DNA from: Epinephelus fuscoguttatus
Taxonomy: Eukaryota; Chordata; Actinopteri; Perciformes; Serranidae
Direction: 5' to 3'
Assembly: GCF_011397635.1 (NCBI RefSeq)
Contig: NC_064763.1
Span: forward strand, 23,263,437-23,327,436
DNA: 64,000 nucleotides
The position numbers and the translations under genes are program-made. How positions within the stretch are numbered: position 1 is the stretch's first letter; each line of letters begins with the position of its first letter. Below are positions 61,234 through 64,000 of this stretch, piece by piece. A model generated the notes under the pieces. That model did not search any database and was not told where the DNA came from. It worked only from the letters and a program-made list of their open reading frames with translations.

Positions 61234-64000
61234 AGCCCTAGCTAAAAAGATAAATGTGACTGTGTGAAGTGCAGGAAACAGATTCAGTGAATAAATGATG
61301 ACGTACAGTCATTTCATAGGCCACTGAAAGCTCTCACAGTTGTCTCAGAGAGCACACAGCTGTAATATTAGTAGTTCAAAACTCTATTTCTGCTGTCCAG
61401 TGTGTTCTCAGTTGCTCTACATCCACTGTATCCTTTGTTTGAGGTTTGACTGGCGCTCTTTTAAATACGTCATCTCCTTGCGCCCTTTTCTTCTGCAGAC
61501 TACTGATAGGCGAATTAGCACCACACACTGCTAATCTGGATGAACTAGCTCCCAATTATCATGAATGGCAGTGGATGGAAAAACACATCAATTAAAATTT
61601 TCTTTTGTAGATTTTCTGAAAAATCGGTTAATATTTGCGCTACATTTGGATGTAAATCAAGACTAGAGAGGCTTGCGTAGTACTTGAGCTCTCTCCATTC
61701 CAGTATAATGATCTAATTATATCTGCCCTTCTTCCTCATTCTTTTAAGTGATCATTTCTTACTATTGGATGCACGCATCAGTTATAATCACGGCTAAAAA
61801 CCACTGTCATAAGTGGTAGCGTAGCAACAAAGAGCCACTTGAAGCTCCTTCTCCACCACCATTACTAAGACAGGCACATACACCGCCTCGCAGATCTCTT
61901 TTCTTAGCGCCAAGGCTCCAGCCCTATTCACACCACCAGTGACGTCAGGTAGTCCACGGCGCCTTTGTGCTCTGCTGCCTGAAAGAGGGTCGGCGGGGGG
62001 GTTGTCACATCAGGTTAGGAGAGCAAATGAGCAAGGAAAAGACAGAAGGAAAAGTGTGGATCAAGAAGAAAAATAGGTGGCTGTGGGATTGTGGCAAGCC
62101 TTCATTATATGAATTGTAATCCATTAAATGAAAATGTAAGGCGGCGAATATTGTGGTCCAACCCAACCTCTACTGAAGCTCAACATATTCTGCTCCCCGA
62201 GCCCTGCAGCTCTTACACTGTCTCTCCTGTGGATATTAATGGTCATGCAGAGAGCTGTCAAAGAGAAAGTTATTGATTGTCCTGCCTGGCCTTTGTTTGT
62301 ATTAACACTCAGTTGTTTGGAAGTTTGACTGCCTTGTGCAAGGATGAGTCACGAGAGAGCAGGCGCGATTGATGAGCTTTATGGGTAGACAGAGCTCTAT
62401 TGTCATCCCCGCTCCACAGCTTCCGTCAGGGCTTTCTGCTCACCCTGCAGCCTTCTGAAACAAAGGCATCCATGTTTTTACAGACGTGTTGTTTAGGACT
62501 TGTTTTTCTGACCTCTCTGTTGCTCTAGCGCTGACCTACTCTGCTGGTGGCATTTGCTGTAGGTCAGATACTCGTTTACACTAATTGTAATTTAATGGGC
62601 TAAGGCATAGAGTGGTATAGAGCTGAGGCTGTGCTACAGCAGTGACTAATGGGGGGCAGGGTGACTTTCTCTTGTGCTTGTAAGTGGGATCATTACGCAA
62701 CAGATGTCATTTAATTGTTTGCCTGTCTTCATACTCTGCCAGTACAGAGGTCGTTTTATTTATCAGTTGTAAATTTTACAACGTCTTGTGTAGGAAGTGA
62801 ACAAGCACAAAAGTCGACAACACTGCTGGTGGCCCTGTAGAAGCTGCACTCTTCAGAGTAAGGAACGAAAAGCATGGTGCTTTGGTTGTTGGGATGACAC
62901 TCCAGAACAACCCTCGGGATATCCAAATTCAAAGGTAGCGCTTCCTGTGGGGAAGGTGAACTTAAAATTCCCTGGAAATCTGGCCACTAGTTAAGTGTAG
63001 GACCAAACTGATGATTTGGTCTTAAGGTGCTACCAAAGGTAGCAGTTCAAGTAATGCCTGAAACAGGCAAAGATATTGTGGGATGTTGCTGTTATAGTAA
63101 ATGTCATGATAATCTGCCTATAGTATTGACTTGAGAACAATCCCAGAATCACTAGGTTTGGTAGTAATTTCATCATGGCAAGAGAGTCTATAGCCATGCT
63201 CTGTGACGTTGTACTTCAGCACAATGATGCTTTTACCTAAATACTAACATCAGCATACCAACATGCTCACAGTGACATTGCTAATATTTTGAAGTCTGGC
63301 GACTGACATAACCCAGAAACAACTAACATTTGAGGTCAAACGATACCTGTATTAGATTCTTTTTGTACCCAGATCTAGACAAAAAAACTATTTGTATGAT
63401 TTTGCTGGCAGCCAATCGCTGCATGTGTTCTTCAGTTTAATGCAATGTGTGATTGGCTGACTACTGCAGCAGCTACAACCCGTAAAGTCTGTGTCGTGGT
63501 GAAGTCGAGTGATGTTTATTTGCCTAAAGCCACCAAAACTTTTGAAAGTATGGCTATGCTACAACTAGTAACTAGATGCTTCCACTCACATGGTGGGTAT
63601 CGAATGATCACTGTAAGGGTATTGGCATTGGTACTGGTAATTCATTTTTGAAACAATACCCAGCCATATATAACAGTAACAGGTACTGGTATATATCACG
63701 ATACAGACATTTAGTGAAGAAGTGGTTTAAAGTAAGCATACCATACTTCATCACATCTTCCTCTTTTATTAGGAACGTGCACAGGTGTAGTGTAGGTGCC
63801 TGTGGACAGGGGAAGTAGCAAAACATATTTCAGCTCCTTAAACAAAAGGACGACCTCAAAGAAAAATCAAAGATCAGCTTAGGTGTACACTATATGTGAA
63901 TTATTTTACCACTTTATCTTGCTGTCAGACGGCCCTTCCCAACAGAGAACTAAAAACCTTATATAGCTCTTCTCAAAGCCACCAGACTCCATTGACAGAA
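61234..64000. other. ywhag: ywhag intron 1, distal part in this window
   Basis: No 14-3-3 coding exon appears, and no large ORF. A weak inverted pair 'acgatacc' / 'ggtatcga' at about 63339 and 63596 may mark a degraded MITE. The extreme right end starts a relative of the foldback family at 56154-57149. Confidence 0.5.

Overview
This window is vertebrate nuclear DNA, almost certainly from a bony fish. Small exons carry GT-AG splice sites, introns and spacers are long and AT-rich, and teleost-type interspersed repeats are dense: tRNA-derived SINE, non-LTR LINE tail, hAT- and Tc1/mariner-like remnants, and several foldback elements. There are no bacterial operons, CRISPR arrays or phage genes.

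Layout. (1) 1-8.5 kb: the left part is repeat-rich and non-coding. A minus-strand gene has one large coding exon (6439-7323) and an upstream non-coding exon ending at a strong donor (8357). Its coiled-coil product resembles the N-terminal part of RIM-binding protein 3-like proteins. Its later exons are not visible and probably lie beyond the left edge. (2) 8.5-24.5 kb: spacer with a hAT-like element, a TTTAG/CTTAG pentanucleotide array, a LINE 3' end with a (TGGA)n tail, a tRNA-SINE, a terminal-inverted-repeat element swollen by a 12-unit minisatellite, and a dead Tc1/mariner-superfamily transposase. One short plus-strand terminal exon candidate sits at 19879-19942. (3) 25.1-41.5 kb: the main gene, reconstructed here as 11 coding exons and 587 codons plus stop. 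It encodes a type II membrane protein with four group B SRCR domains and fits ssc4d. (4) 41.5-48.2 kb: ssc4d 3' UTR, then repeats including a Tc1-like transposase fragment inside long inverted repeats. (5) 48.4 kb to the end: exon 1 of ywhag (14-3-3 gamma), followed by more than 15 kb of its first intron. That intron holds only repeats that I can recognise.

The order ssc4d then ywhag on the same strand agrees with the neighbourhood of human SSC4D and YWHAG on 7q11.23. This supports both names and the vertebrate origin. The two genes are not functionally linked in any way the sequence shows: one is a predicted pattern-recognition or adhesion receptor, the other a cytosolic phosphoserine/threonine-binding adaptor.

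The most interesting biology is in ssc4d. It has strictly modular phase 1-1 exons, three linker exons of exactly 69 bp, and an SRCR3 that carries the VEVLxxxxW bacterial-binding consensus described for DMBT1. Two same-orientation transposon copies bracket SRCR1-SRCR3 and could drive in-frame domain gain or loss. I found no clear evidence of a wholly new system. All splice junctions are read by eye from consensus and reading frame, not from transcripts.
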